Assembly (NCBI RefSeq): GCF_009765995.1
Contig: NZ_LMUI01000042.1
Coordinates: 23,043 to 87,042, forward strand
Direction: 5' to 3'
DNA length: 64,000 nt
From: Methylocapsa sp. S129
GTDB taxonomy: Bacteria > Pseudomonadota > Alphaproteobacteria > Rhizobiales > Beijerinckiaceae
Under the pieces are notes generated by a model. It did not search any database, was not told the origin of the DNA, and saw only the letters and a program-made list of their open reading frames with translations. A program made the position numbers and the translations under genes. Positions 26,863 through 34,659 of the stretch are shown here, piece by piece. How positions within the stretch are numbered: the stretch's first letter is position 1; each line of letters starts with the position of its first letter.

Positions 26863-27969
26863 CTATTCGGTTGGCTGAAGGAGCGCCAAAGCCGGCCCCG
26901 CCGTCCGATTGACCGCCGTCGCCGGCTTGCCCAATCGCGCAGCGGGGGCTTCGACGAAACGCCAGGAGAGATAGGCGAGGCTTAAGGCGATCATCGCCGC
27001 CAGCGTGAAATTTCCCAGGGCGCCGCCCGGCGCGCCGAGCTTGGCGACCAGGATCTGCTGCACCGGAAAGGCATAGAGATAGACGCCGTAGGATAAATCG
27101 GCGCGGCGCGTCAGAGGGCGCAACAGCGGCGAGGGGGCGGTGCCGAAGGAGAGCACGATATAGGGCAATGCCGCGACGAGCAGCGTCTCCTGGAGAAGGG
27201 CGGGGCCCCGCATCGCCATCAGCGCGGCCAGCAAGGCGAGCGCGACGCCGCGATGAAGATATTTCTCCCATCCGCAGAGGGCGTAAGCGGCGCTGACCAG
27301 GAAATAGGGCGCCACCCCGAACCAGGCCCAGACCCGGGTGCCGTAGACGAGCCATTGTCCGATCCCGGGCGTCGGCAATATGACGAACAACGTCATCAGC
27401 GCGAAGGCGATCGCCGCCGCCGCAAAAATGCGATAGGCCCCGGTCAGTTTGAAGGCGAGGCAGGTGGCGACCGGCAGGATCAGATACATCGACATTTCAG
27501 CCGGGAGGCTCCAAAGGCTGCCATTGATCTCCATTGGCGCGATGTTGGCGGTAAAGACGCCCGGAAGCCGGTCGGCCGGATAGAAAGCGATATTGGCGAG
27601 ATAGAGCCACGCGCCCGCGTCGCTGAAATAGGCGGAGCGCGAAAGGTCCGTCATCAGTGGACCGAGGACGAAGGCGGTCAGCAGCGTCACAGCGATAAGC
27701 CCGGGCATGATGCGCAGAAGCCGCCGCCGCAAATATCGGCCGGCATGGGGATCGCGCCGCCAGCTCGCGGCGATCAGATAGCCGCTGATCACGAAGAAGA
27801 TTTTGACGCCCGCGGTGGCGACTCCGGCCCTGGCGAAGGTGGGGCCTGTTTCGCCGGTCAGCCGGAACGCATGTCCGTAGATGACCAGCAGCGCCGCAAG
27901 AAGGCGCAGCGCGTCGAAACCATTGTCATGCTTTGCGATGGGAATTGCGGACCGCCGGTCTGGCGCCAT
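26863..27969 (-). CDS. Acyltransferase 3 family membrane protein
   Basis: The 368-residue polytopic protein (about ten helices) belongs to the Acyl_transf_3 family (OafA/NodX type), with the N-terminal 'FDALRLLAALLVIYGHAF' (catalytic His) and 'KIFFVISGYLIAASW', then 'INGSLWSLPAEMSMYLILP'. Such enzymes O-acylate surface polysaccharides or other exported glycans. The frame is open to a TTG at 28125, but the ATG at 27969 gives the usual short N-terminus. No polysaccharide cluster is next to it, so its acceptor is unknown. Confidence 0.88.
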   Translation of the reverse strand: MAPDRRSAIPIAKHDNGFDALRLLAALLVIYGHAFRLTGETGPTFARAGVATAGVKIFFVISGYLIAASWRRDPHAGRYLRRRLLRIMPGLIAVTLLTAFVLGPLMTDLSRSAYFSDAGAWLYLANIAFYPADRLPGVFTANIAPMEINGSLWSLPAEMSMYLILPVATCLAFKLTGAYRIFAAAAIAFALMTLFVILPTPGIGQWLVYGTRVWAWFGVAPYFLVSAAYALCGWEKYLHRGVALALLAALMAMRGPALLQETLLVAALPYIVLSFGTAPSPLLRPLTRRADLSYGVYLYAFPVQQILVAKLGAPGGALGNFTLAAMIALSLAYLSWRFVEAPAARLGKPATAVNRTAGPALALLQPTE

Positions 27970-28166
27970 CGTCAAGTTGGCGCCGCGCGGCGTCCAATAG
28001 CTGAGGGACGGCGCCTTCAGCGCGGCCAGCGGCTTCTGCCAAAGCGCCAATGACACGCAGCCTCCACGGAATAGCCGCCCGAAAACTCCCACAAAGCTGT
28101 TAATTTTCGATGAGCCGCCGCCCAATGGCCGGCAAAGGCGTCGATCGGACTCGTCGTGCGAAGGAG

Positions 28167-28442
28167 CTAACGCGGCCGCCGCGCGTCGAGCAGGCGCATA
28201 ACAAACCAGATCGGCACGACGACGATGGCGCCGGTCAGCAGGGTGCGCCCGAATTGATGGAAGTCGGTCAGCGCGAAGTCAACGAGCCGACGAAACAATT
28301 GCACGATTCCGTCGACAATGTCGCCGGGCTCGAATCCCCACATCACCAGCAGGATGCCGACGATGAAGGAAACAACGACCAGCCGCACCGCGACTGAAAT
28401 GGGCGAGCCGCCGAGAAAACGGGCAAGCGCTGAACCGTCCAT
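28167..28442 (-). CDS. DUF6460 family small membrane protein
   Basis: The 91-residue protein has two hydrophobic segments ('ISVAVRLVVVSFIVGILLVMWGF' and 'LLTGAIVVVPIWFVMRLLDARRPR'), matching a short alphaproteobacterial membrane-protein family of unknown function. GGAGGAG precedes the ATG. It sits 44 bases downstream of korB but I see no reason to link their roles. Confidence 0.82.
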   Translation of the reverse strand: MDGSALARFLGGSPISVAVRLVVVSFIVGILLVMWGFEPGDIVDGIVQLFRRLVDFALTDFHQFGRTLLTGAIVVVPIWFVMRLLDARRPR

Positions 28443-28486
28443 GCGAAAACTCCTCCGAGCCTCCGACCTTTAAGCGCAATTCCGCC

Positions 28487-29542
28487 CTATCGCAAAGACG
28501 CGTTGATCGCCTCGAGAGCCTTCGATCCGGGGCACAGCTCCGACTCGGCCAAGACGTTGAGCGGTCGGCTCGTCGTCTTCAGGCGTTCGTGCAGGTCGAC
28601 CGCCTCGTCGTTCAGATAAATCAGTCCCGTGACGATCTCGCCTTCGATGCCATGCTTTTCCAGCACCGCCAGCGCCGCCGATTTGTCGCGCCAATCATGA
28701 TCGGAGGCGAGCTTGTGAAAGCGGATGGCCGAGCCGTCATGCATGGCGACGACCTCGCTTTCGCCCTCCGCATAATCGACTTCGATCGGCGCCCGGCCCG
28801 TGATGAAATCAAGGGAATTCAGCGCGATATTATGCTCGCGCACATAATCGAAGCTTTTCGTCGAGCCCTCATGATTATTGAAGGCGACGCACGGCGAGAT
28901 GACATCGATGAACGCCGCGCCGCGATGCTCGAAGGCGGCCTTGATCAACGGCACGAGCTGGGCTTTGTCTCCCGAAAAGCCGCGCGCGACGAAGGTTGCG
29001 CCAAGCTGCAAGGCGAGCGCGACGAGATCGATCGGCGAATCCGGATTGTCGACGCCCTTCTTGCTCTTCGAACCCTTGTCAGAGGTCGCCGAGAATTGTC
29101 CTTTAGTGAGGCCGTAAACGCCATTGTTCTCGACGATATAGACCATGTCGACGCCGCGGCGCATCGCATGCGCGAATTGTCCGAGGCCGATCGAGGCGGT
29201 GTCGCCGTCGCCCGAAACGCCTAGATAAATCAATTCGCGGTTGGCGAGATTGGCGCCGGTGAGCACCGACGGCATGCGGCCATGCACCGAATTGAAGCCG
29301 TGGCTCTGGCCGAGCATATAGGTCGGCGTCTTCGACGAACAGCCGATGCCGCTCAGCTTGGCGATGCGATGGGGCGGCAGGCTGAGTTCATAACAGGCGC
29401 GGATGATCGCCGCGCTGATCGAATCGTGGCCGCAGCCGGCGCAGAGGGTCGAAATCGCGCCTTCATAATCGCGATGCGTGAAGCCGAGCGCATTGGCCTC
29501 AAGCGCGGGATGCTGGAATTTTGGTTTGGCCAGATAGCTCAC
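28487..29542 (-). CDS. korB: 2-oxoacid:ferredoxin oxidoreductase, beta subunit
   Basis: The 351-residue subunit binds thiamine diphosphate for oxidative decarboxylation of a 2-oxoacid, probably 2-oxoglutarate, to acyl-CoA with ferredoxin as acceptor. It carries 'CAGCGHDSISAAIIRA', 'GIGCSSKTPTYMLGQSHGFNSVHGRMPSVLTG' and the TPP motif 'GDGDTASIG...VENNGVYGLTKGQFS'. The CAGCG and GCSSK pattern fits the cluster-binding beta subunits. The start is GTG, overlapping the korA stop by 4 bases (GTGA). Oxoacid specificity cannot be settled by sequence alone. Confidence 0.9.
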   Translation of the reverse strand: MSYLAKPKFQHPALEANALGFTHRDYEGAISTLCAGCGHDSISAAIIRACYELSLPPHRIAKLSGIGCSSKTPTYMLGQSHGFNSVHGRMPSVLTGANLANRELIYLGVSGDGDTASIGLGQFAHAMRRGVDMVYIVENNGVYGLTKGQFSATSDKGSKSKKGVDNPDSPIDLVALALQLGATFVARGFSGDKAQLVPLIKAAFEHRGAAFIDVISPCVAFNNHEGSTKSFDYVREHNIALNSLDFITGRAPIEVDYAEGESEVVAMHDGSAIRFHKLASDHDWRDKSAALAVLEKHGIEGEIVTGLIYLNDEAVDLHERLKTTSRPLNVLAESELCPGSKALEAINASLR

Positions 29543-31374
29543 GAAACGGCCTCTCGAGTCAGCGGCGCCGCGAATGCGGACGAACGGGCGGCGATTTCGC
29601 GGCGGATGAAGCGAGCGGTGATCGGCGTTCCATCGTAATGGAGCACGGCGACCAGTTGCGCGGGATCGACGCCCAGGTCGGTCATCAGCAGCGTGCGCAA
29701 TTGCGCATCGCGGTTCTGTTCGACGACGAAAACCTGTTCATGCGCGGCGATGAATTGGCCGACCTCCGCGCCGAAGGGAAAAGCGCGGATGCGCAGGGCG
29801 TCGACATGCACGCCCTCGCTCGCCAGCAGCTCGGCGGCTTCGCCCATCGCCGCCGCGCTCGAGCCATAATGGATCACGCCGATGCGCGTCGGCTGCGCGG
29901 CCTTGCGAAGCTCGGCGCGCGGCAGAAGCTTGCGCGCCGTGTCGAACTTGCGCAGCAGCCGTTCCATATTGTCGACGTAAGGGCTGCCCTCTTCGGTATA
30001 GCGGGCGTAGCGGTCGCGGCTGGTGCCGCGTGTGAAAAAGGCGCCGCGCGTGGGATGCGCGCCGGGAATCGTGCGAAAGGGAATGCCGTCGCCGTCGACA
30101 TCGAGATAGCGGCCGAACTCGCGGCCGGATTCGAGATCGGCCGCCGACATCACCTTGCCGCGATCGAATTTGCGCGAATCGTCCCATCGGAATGGCGCGC
30201 AAAGATGCGAATTCATGCCGATGTCGAGATCGAGCATGACGAAGATCGGCGTCTGCAGCCGGTCCGCCAAATCGAAGGCGAGCGCGCCGAATTCGAACGC
30301 CTCGCCCGGGCCATCGGGAAACAGCAGCACGTGTCTGGTGTCGCCATGCGAAGCGAGCGCGCAGGCCAGCACGTCCGATTGTTGCGTGCGCGTCGGCATG
30401 CCGGTGGACGGGCCGCCGCGCTGCACGTCGAATAAGACGGCCGGAATTTCGGCGAAATAGGCGAGGCCGAGAAATTCCTGCATCAGCGAGATGCCCGGCC
30501 CGGATGTGGCGGTGAAGGCGCGCGCGCCATTCCAGCCTGCGCCCACCACCATGCCGATCGCCGCGATCTCGTCCTCGGCCTGAACGATTGCATATTTCTT
30601 TTCGCCCGTGACGCGATCGACCCGCAGCCGCGCGCAATTTTTTTCGAACGCCTCGGCAAGCGAAGTCGAGGGCGTGATCGGATACCACGCGCAGACGGTG
30701 GCGCCGCCATAGACCGCGCCAAGCCCCGCCGCGAAATTGCCTTCCGCCAGAATGCGATTCCCCACCGCGTCGCTGCGCGCCACGCGAATGCCAAGCGGGC
30801 AGACGAAGCGGGATTTGCAATCGTCATAGCCGATGCGCAGCGCGCGCAGGTTCGGCGCGATCAGGCGATCCTTGCCCTTGAACTGTTCGCCGATCAGCTT
30901 CTCGACCTCATGGATGTCGATGTCGAGAAGGGCGGCCAGCGCGCCGACATAGACGATGTTCTTGAAGAGCTGCCGCTGCCGCGGCTCTTTATATTCGCGC
31001 GTGCAGATGTCGGTCAGCGGCATGCCGAGCACGAGGATATCGTCGCGCAGTCTTGAAGCGGGGATCGGCCGCGAAGAATCATAAAAGAGATAGCCGCCCG
31101 GTTCGATCGAGGCGACATCCCTATCGAAGGTCTGCGGGTTCATCGCCACCATGATGTCGGTCCCGCCGCGCGCGCCCAGATGACCATCAGCGGTGACGCG
31201 AACCTCGTACCAGGTCGGCAGGCCCTGAATGTTCGATGGGAATATGTTGCGCGGCGCGATCGGCGCTCCCATGCGCAGGATCGACCGCGCGAACAGAAGA
31301 TTGGCGCTGGCCGAGCCGGAGCCGTTGACGTTCGCAAAGCGAATGACGAAATCGTTTACGCCCTGGATCGGCAT
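29539..31374 (-). CDS. korA: 2-oxoacid:ferredoxin oxidoreductase, fused gamma-alpha subunit
   Basis: The 611-residue protein joins the gamma domain (about residues 1-190, beginning 'DFVIRFANVNGSGSASANLLFARSI') to the alpha domain (from about 205, 'GNFAAGLGAVYGGATVCAWYPITPSTSLAEAFE', with 'VQAEDEIAAIGMVVGAGWNGARAFTATSGPGISLMQE'). The pattern is that of KorA-type alpha subunits with an N-terminal gamma domain. It overlaps the 3' end of the flavoprotein gene by 19 bases and korB by 4, so all three genes are one operon. A catalytically important 'CPLGI' and 'GPSTGMPTRTQQSD' loop are visible. Confidence 0.91.
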   Translation of the reverse strand: MPIQGVNDFVIRFANVNGSGSASANLLFARSILRMGAPIAPRNIFPSNIQGLPTWYEVRVTADGHLGARGGTDIMVAMNPQTFDRDVASIEPGGYLFYDSSRPIPASRLRDDILVLGMPLTDICTREYKEPRQRQLFKNIVYVGALAALLDIDIHEVEKLIGEQFKGKDRLIAPNLRALRIGYDDCKSRFVCPLGIRVARSDAVGNRILAEGNFAAGLGAVYGGATVCAWYPITPSTSLAEAFEKNCARLRVDRVTGEKKYAIVQAEDEIAAIGMVVGAGWNGARAFTATSGPGISLMQEFLGLAYFAEIPAVLFDVQRGGPSTGMPTRTQQSDVLACALASHGDTRHVLLFPDGPGEAFEFGALAFDLADRLQTPIFVMLDLDIGMNSHLCAPFRWDDSRKFDRGKVMSAADLESGREFGRYLDVDGDGIPFRTIPGAHPTRGAFFTRGTSRDRYARYTEEGSPYVDNMERLLRKFDTARKLLPRAELRKAAQPTRIGVIHYGSSAAAMGEAAELLASEGVHVDALRIRAFPFGAEVGQFIAAHEQVFVVEQNRDAQLRTLLMTDLGVDPAQLVAVLHYDGTPITARFIRREIAARSSAFAAPLTREAVS

Positions 31375-33146
31375 GCCTGTCCTGCTTGCGCCATCTCGAG
31401 AGTGAACTTCTGCATGTCCCAGGCGCCGGTGGGACAACGCTCGGCGCACAGGCCGCAATGCAGGCAGAGGTCTTCGTCCTTGGCCATGATCCGGCCGGTC
31501 TTGACCGGCTCCGACACGTAGATCGCTTGGGAAAGATTGGTCGCGGGCGCGCTCAGCGTGAGGCGCAATTCGTCTTCGGGCGCATTCGGCACGAAGGAGA
31601 TGCAATCGAGCGGACAAATGTCGACGCAGGCGTCGCATTCGATGCAGGCCGGCTCGGAGAAAACCGTCTGCACGTCGCAATTGAGGCAGCGCTGGGCCTC
31701 CGACACCGCGAGGACCGGGTCGAAGCCGAGTTCGACTTCGGCGTGGATGTTTTTCAGCGCGAGCGGGCTGCCATTGTGCGGCACCTTGAAGCGGCGATCG
31801 AGCGCGATATCATTGTCATAAGACCATTCGTGGATGCCCATCTTCTGGCTGACCAGATTGGTCATCGGCGGCAGGCGCACGCTTGGACTTGTCCCCTGGC
31901 AAAAGGCGTCGATCGAAATCGCCGCCTCATGACCATGCGCGACGGCGGTGATGATGTTCTTGGGACCGAACGCGGAATCGCCGCCAAAAAATACCGAAGG
32001 CAGGCTCGATTGAAAGGTGAGCGCGTCGAGCTTGGGCAGGCCGGCGCGGTCGAACGCCACGCCGGAATCGGCCTCGATCCAGGGGAAGGAGTTCTCCTGT
32101 CCGACCGCGATCAGCACGTCGTCGCAGGCGATATGAACGTCGGGTTCGCCGGTCGGCGACAGGATGCGGCGGCCGCTGTCGTCTTGCGTCGCGGCGACCT
32201 TTTCGAAGGTCATGCCGGTCAGCTTGCCATTCTCATGAATGAAGGCTTTGGGCACGTGATAATTGAGGATCGGAATGCCCTCGTGAATGGCGTCTTCCTT
32301 TTCCCAAGACGACGCCTTCATCTCGGCGAAACCCGAGCGCACGATGACTTTGACATCGACGCCGCCAAGACGAACCGAGGAGCGGCAGCAGTCCATCGCC
32401 GTATTGCCGCCGCCCAGCACAATGACGCGCCGGCCGATCGCGCTGACATGACCGAACGAGACGCTCGCCAGCCAATCGATGCCGATATGAATGTTCGCCG
32501 CCGCCTCTTTGCGACCGGGGAGCTGGAGATCGCGCCCGCGCGGCGCGCCGCTGCCGATGAAAATTGCGTCATAGCCTTCGCCGAGCAGGGCCTTGAGGCT
32601 GTCGATGCGCCGTCCCGCGATGAAGGCGGCGCCGCCGTCGAGGACATAGCCGACTTCCTCGTCGATCACTGCGTCGGGCAGGCGGAATTTCGGGATCTGG
32701 CTGCGCATCATGCCGCCGGCGCGATGGTCGGCGTCGAAAATGACGATGTCATAGCCGAGCGGCGCGAGATCGCGCGCCACCGTCAGCGAGGCTGGTCCGG
32801 CGCCGACGCAGGCGATGCGCTTGCCGTTGCGCGTCGTCGGCGGCTTGGGCAGAAACGCTGAAATGTCGCCCTTATAATCGGCGGCGACGCGCTTCAGGCG
32901 GCAGATCGCGACCGGCTGTTCCTCGACACGCCCGCGGCGGCAGGCCGGTTCGCACGGGCGATCGCAGGTGCGTCCCAAAATTCCGGGAAAGACGTTAGAT
33001 TTCCAGTTGATCATATAGGCGCCGACATAATCCCCGGCGGAGATCAGCCGGATATATTCGGGCACGGGCGTATGGGCCGGGCAGGCCCACTGGCAATCGA
33101 CCACTTTGTGAAAGTAATCCGCTTGGGAGATATCGGTCGCCTTCAC
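31356..33146 (-). CDS. GltD-like NAD(P)H flavoprotein with two ferredoxin-type clusters
   Basis: The 596-residue protein combines an N-terminal Fer4_20 cluster domain ('CPAHTPVPEYIRL', 'RTCDRPCEPACRRG'), an FAD/NAD(P)-binding oxidoreductase core ('CVGAGPASLTVARDLAPLGYDIVIFDADHRAGGMMR', 'VIVLGGGNTAMDCCRS'), and a C-terminal pair of [4Fe-4S] motifs ('CIECDACVDICPLDC' and 'CLHCGLCAERCPTGAW'). It resembles the small subunit of glutamate synthase with an appended ferredoxin. As first gene of the kor operon it probably links ferredoxin-level electrons of KorAB to NAD(P)H. The start is GTG with GGGGAGAG upstream. Confidence 0.9.
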   Translation of the reverse strand: MKATDISQADYFHKVVDCQWACPAHTPVPEYIRLISAGDYVGAYMINWKSNVFPGILGRTCDRPCEPACRRGRVEEQPVAICRLKRVAADYKGDISAFLPKPPTTRNGKRIACVGAGPASLTVARDLAPLGYDIVIFDADHRAGGMMRSQIPKFRLPDAVIDEEVGYVLDGGAAFIAGRRIDSLKALLGEGYDAIFIGSGAPRGRDLQLPGRKEAAANIHIGIDWLASVSFGHVSAIGRRVIVLGGGNTAMDCCRSSVRLGGVDVKVIVRSGFAEMKASSWEKEDAIHEGIPILNYHVPKAFIHENGKLTGMTFEKVAATQDDSGRRILSPTGEPDVHIACDDVLIAVGQENSFPWIEADSGVAFDRAGLPKLDALTFQSSLPSVFFGGDSAFGPKNIITAVAHGHEAAISIDAFCQGTSPSVRLPPMTNLVSQKMGIHEWSYDNDIALDRRFKVPHNGSPLALKNIHAEVELGFDPVLAVSEAQRCLNCDVQTVFSEPACIECDACVDICPLDCISFVPNAPEDELRLTLSAPATNLSQAIYVSEPVKTGRIMAKDEDLCLHCGLCAERCPTGAWDMQKFTLEMAQAGQACRSRA

Positions 33147-33574
33147 ACAACTCTCCCCGGAGGCTTTTTGATCTTGTCCTCCGTCCGCTTTTTCTCGCGT
33201 TAATCGCCTGGGCTTCCAGTCCGATCCGCGAAGTTACATGCTAGCATCAAGTCCAGCTATATTTCCTCTATGTGTCAAGCAAAAACGCCGAATTTATGCC
33301 CGTTTGCCCCTAAAGTAGGGCGTTCGGCGCTCAACATTCGGTGATTTTCGGGGCAGCCGCCGCATAAAGCGCCGCAACGGGGCTTAACCGGGCCAAATCG
33401 CGCCGATTCGGATATTGGCCTTTTGTCGTCCTCGAAGGACCTCGCCGGCGCAGGGGCGCTTCGTCCTATTTTCCGCTTCGGCCCATAAGAAAGGGCGGCA
33501 GAAGCAGGATGCGGAATCAAGTGATGAAGGCGGGCTTCACCCCGCCGCACTTCCGTGCGCCCAGAGGCGGCGTA
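33147..33574. other. Intergenic region upstream of the kor operon
   Basis: The 428-base gap should contain the kor promoter (minus strand) and the 3' trailer of the effector/immunity-like operon. A TTGACA occurs on the minus strand near 33270 but without a convincing -10 at the right distance. A short GC hairpin near 33529-33547 could end the operon to its right. I see no supportable gene. Confidence 0.35.
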
Positions 33575-34168
33575 TCAGGACTCGCGGCCGCTCGGCTTCA
33601 CCATGGCCATCATCTCGCGAATGATGGCGCGTCCCTTGCGCGTTTCGCCCGTTTTGTCCTCGGGGTCAGCCTCGAAATGCGCCCGCATCCGGTCCGACAT
33701 TGCGCTCAGCCTCAGATAAAGCTCTTCGCCGAACTTCCCCCGCGTCATCCGCAGCCCTTCGTTCAACTCGCGGAAGGTCTCATCGATGTAGCTCTTATCG
33801 CGGTAGCCGATGAATTTCGGCGAAGCGCGCATCATCCTGCCCAATAGGTCCCTGATGTCGATCACATTCATCATCTCTAGGATGATTTCGCGCCCCTTGA
33901 TCGCGTCGTCCGTCTTGTCTTCAGGATCGGCCTCGAAATGCGCCCGCATGCGGTCCGACATCTCGCGAAGCTTGAGATACAGATCCTCGCCGAACTCGCC
34001 GCGTATCATTTGCAGGCCTTCGTTCAACTGGAGGAATGCAGTGTCTATATTCCGCCCGGGAAGGTAGCCTGTCCTATCGATGAACCTCGGCGAACTGAGC
34101 ATCATCGAGCCCAAGACATCCATGACCTCGCCTACGTCCTGGGGGATGTATGGCTTGTAAGGTGGCAT
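33575..34168 (-). CDS. Two-domain repeat protein, immunity-like paralogue of the 110-residue protein
   Basis: The 197-residue protein consists of two tandem copies of the domain found singly in the next gene (first copy about residues 1-100, second about 101-190). Each copy ends in a very conserved 'MSDRMRAHFEAD..D.T...KGR.I' block. The proteins look mostly helical, with no signal peptide or membrane segment, so probably cytosolic. The ribosome-binding site and codons around the start are nearly the same as those of the 110-residue gene, which shows duplication of the whole unit. I do not recognise the family. The role as immunity protein is inferred from position and duplication. Confidence 0.72.
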   Translation of the reverse strand: MPPYKPYIPQDVGEVMDVLGSMMLSSPRFIDRTGYLPGRNIDTAFLQLNEGLQMIRGEFGEDLYLKLREMSDRMRAHFEADPEDKTDDAIKGREIILEMMNVIDIRDLLGRMMRASPKFIGYRDKSYIDETFRELNEGLRMTRGKFGEELYLRLSAMSDRMRAHFEADPEDKTGETRKGRAIIREMMAMVKPSGRES

Positions 34169-34171
34169 CGA

Positions 34172-34216
34172 TTACCTCCAAGGTCCAAGTATGGCACGGC
34201 ATGGGATCAGCCAGGC
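34172..34216 (-). pseudogene. Remnant of the 3' end of the large effector-like gene
   Basis: Read on the minus strand in the phase set by the stop codon, this 45-base block encodes AWLIPCRAILGPWR followed by a stop, against TYLIPRPASLAPWR at the end of the 459-residue protein (8 of 14 residues identical, counted by eye). The similarity continues through the ribosome-binding site into the start of the next gene but not further upstream. It suggests the second immunity-like gene was copied together with the tail of an effector gene. Confidence 0.6.
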
Positions 34217-34323
34217 GCGTCACACTTTCATGAAGAGGGTCTCAGGGTTTCGGATGTTTCCGAACCAGGACATCACCCCCTCGTCGTGCGCCGTGCCGCA
34301 TCGAGATGAGGCCGGCCAGTGTA

Positions 34324-34656
34324 TCAGGATTTGCGAGCGCTCTGCTTCAGCAGGCTCCTCATCTCCATGATGATGGCGCGCCCCTTGATCGTTTCGTCCG
34401 TTCTGCTCTCGGCATCGGCCTCGAAATGCGCCCGCATCCGGTCCGACATCTCCCGGAGCTTGAGATAGAGCTCCTCGCCGAGCTTCTCCCGTATCTCCCG
34501 CAACCCTTCGTTCAACTGGAGGAAGACAGTATTGATGTTGTCATCAGGAAAATAACCTGTCTTGTCGATGAATTTCGGCGAACTGAGCATCATCATGGCC
34601 AGCAGGTCCATGATCTCGCCGACATTCTTAGGGACGTATTGTTTCAAACGCGGCAT
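34324..34656 (-). CDS. Immunity-like protein coupled to the effector-like gene
   Basis: The 110-residue protein starts 3 bases after the stop codon of the 459-residue gene, with GGAGG lying just before that stop: a classic translational coupling. It is about 70% identical, without gaps, to the first domain of the 197-residue protein (by eye), including 'MMLSSPKFIDKTGYFP', 'FLQLNEGL' and 'YLKLREMSDRMRAHFEAD'. It is charged and helical, with no signal peptide. The family is unknown to me. Position directly after a candidate effector makes an immunity or antitoxin role the leading hypothesis. Confidence 0.75.
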   Translation of the reverse strand: MPRLKQYVPKNVGEIMDLLAMMMLSSPKFIDKTGYFPDDNINTVFLQLNEGLREIREKLGEELYLKLREMSDRMRAHFEADAESRTDETIKGRAIIMEMRSLLKQSARKS

Positions 34657-34659
34657 CGA

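Noticed and set aside
28487..31374. Pyruvate:ferredoxin oxidoreductase (single-chain NifJ type)
   Set aside because: Two-subunit gamma-alpha plus beta layout, no NifJ-type long chain; 2-oxoglutarate or general 2-oxoacid type fits better, specificity left open.
33180..33560. Small genes in the frames of the kor upstream gap
   Set aside because: Composition is arginine-rich shadow coding with no start signal or family resemblance.
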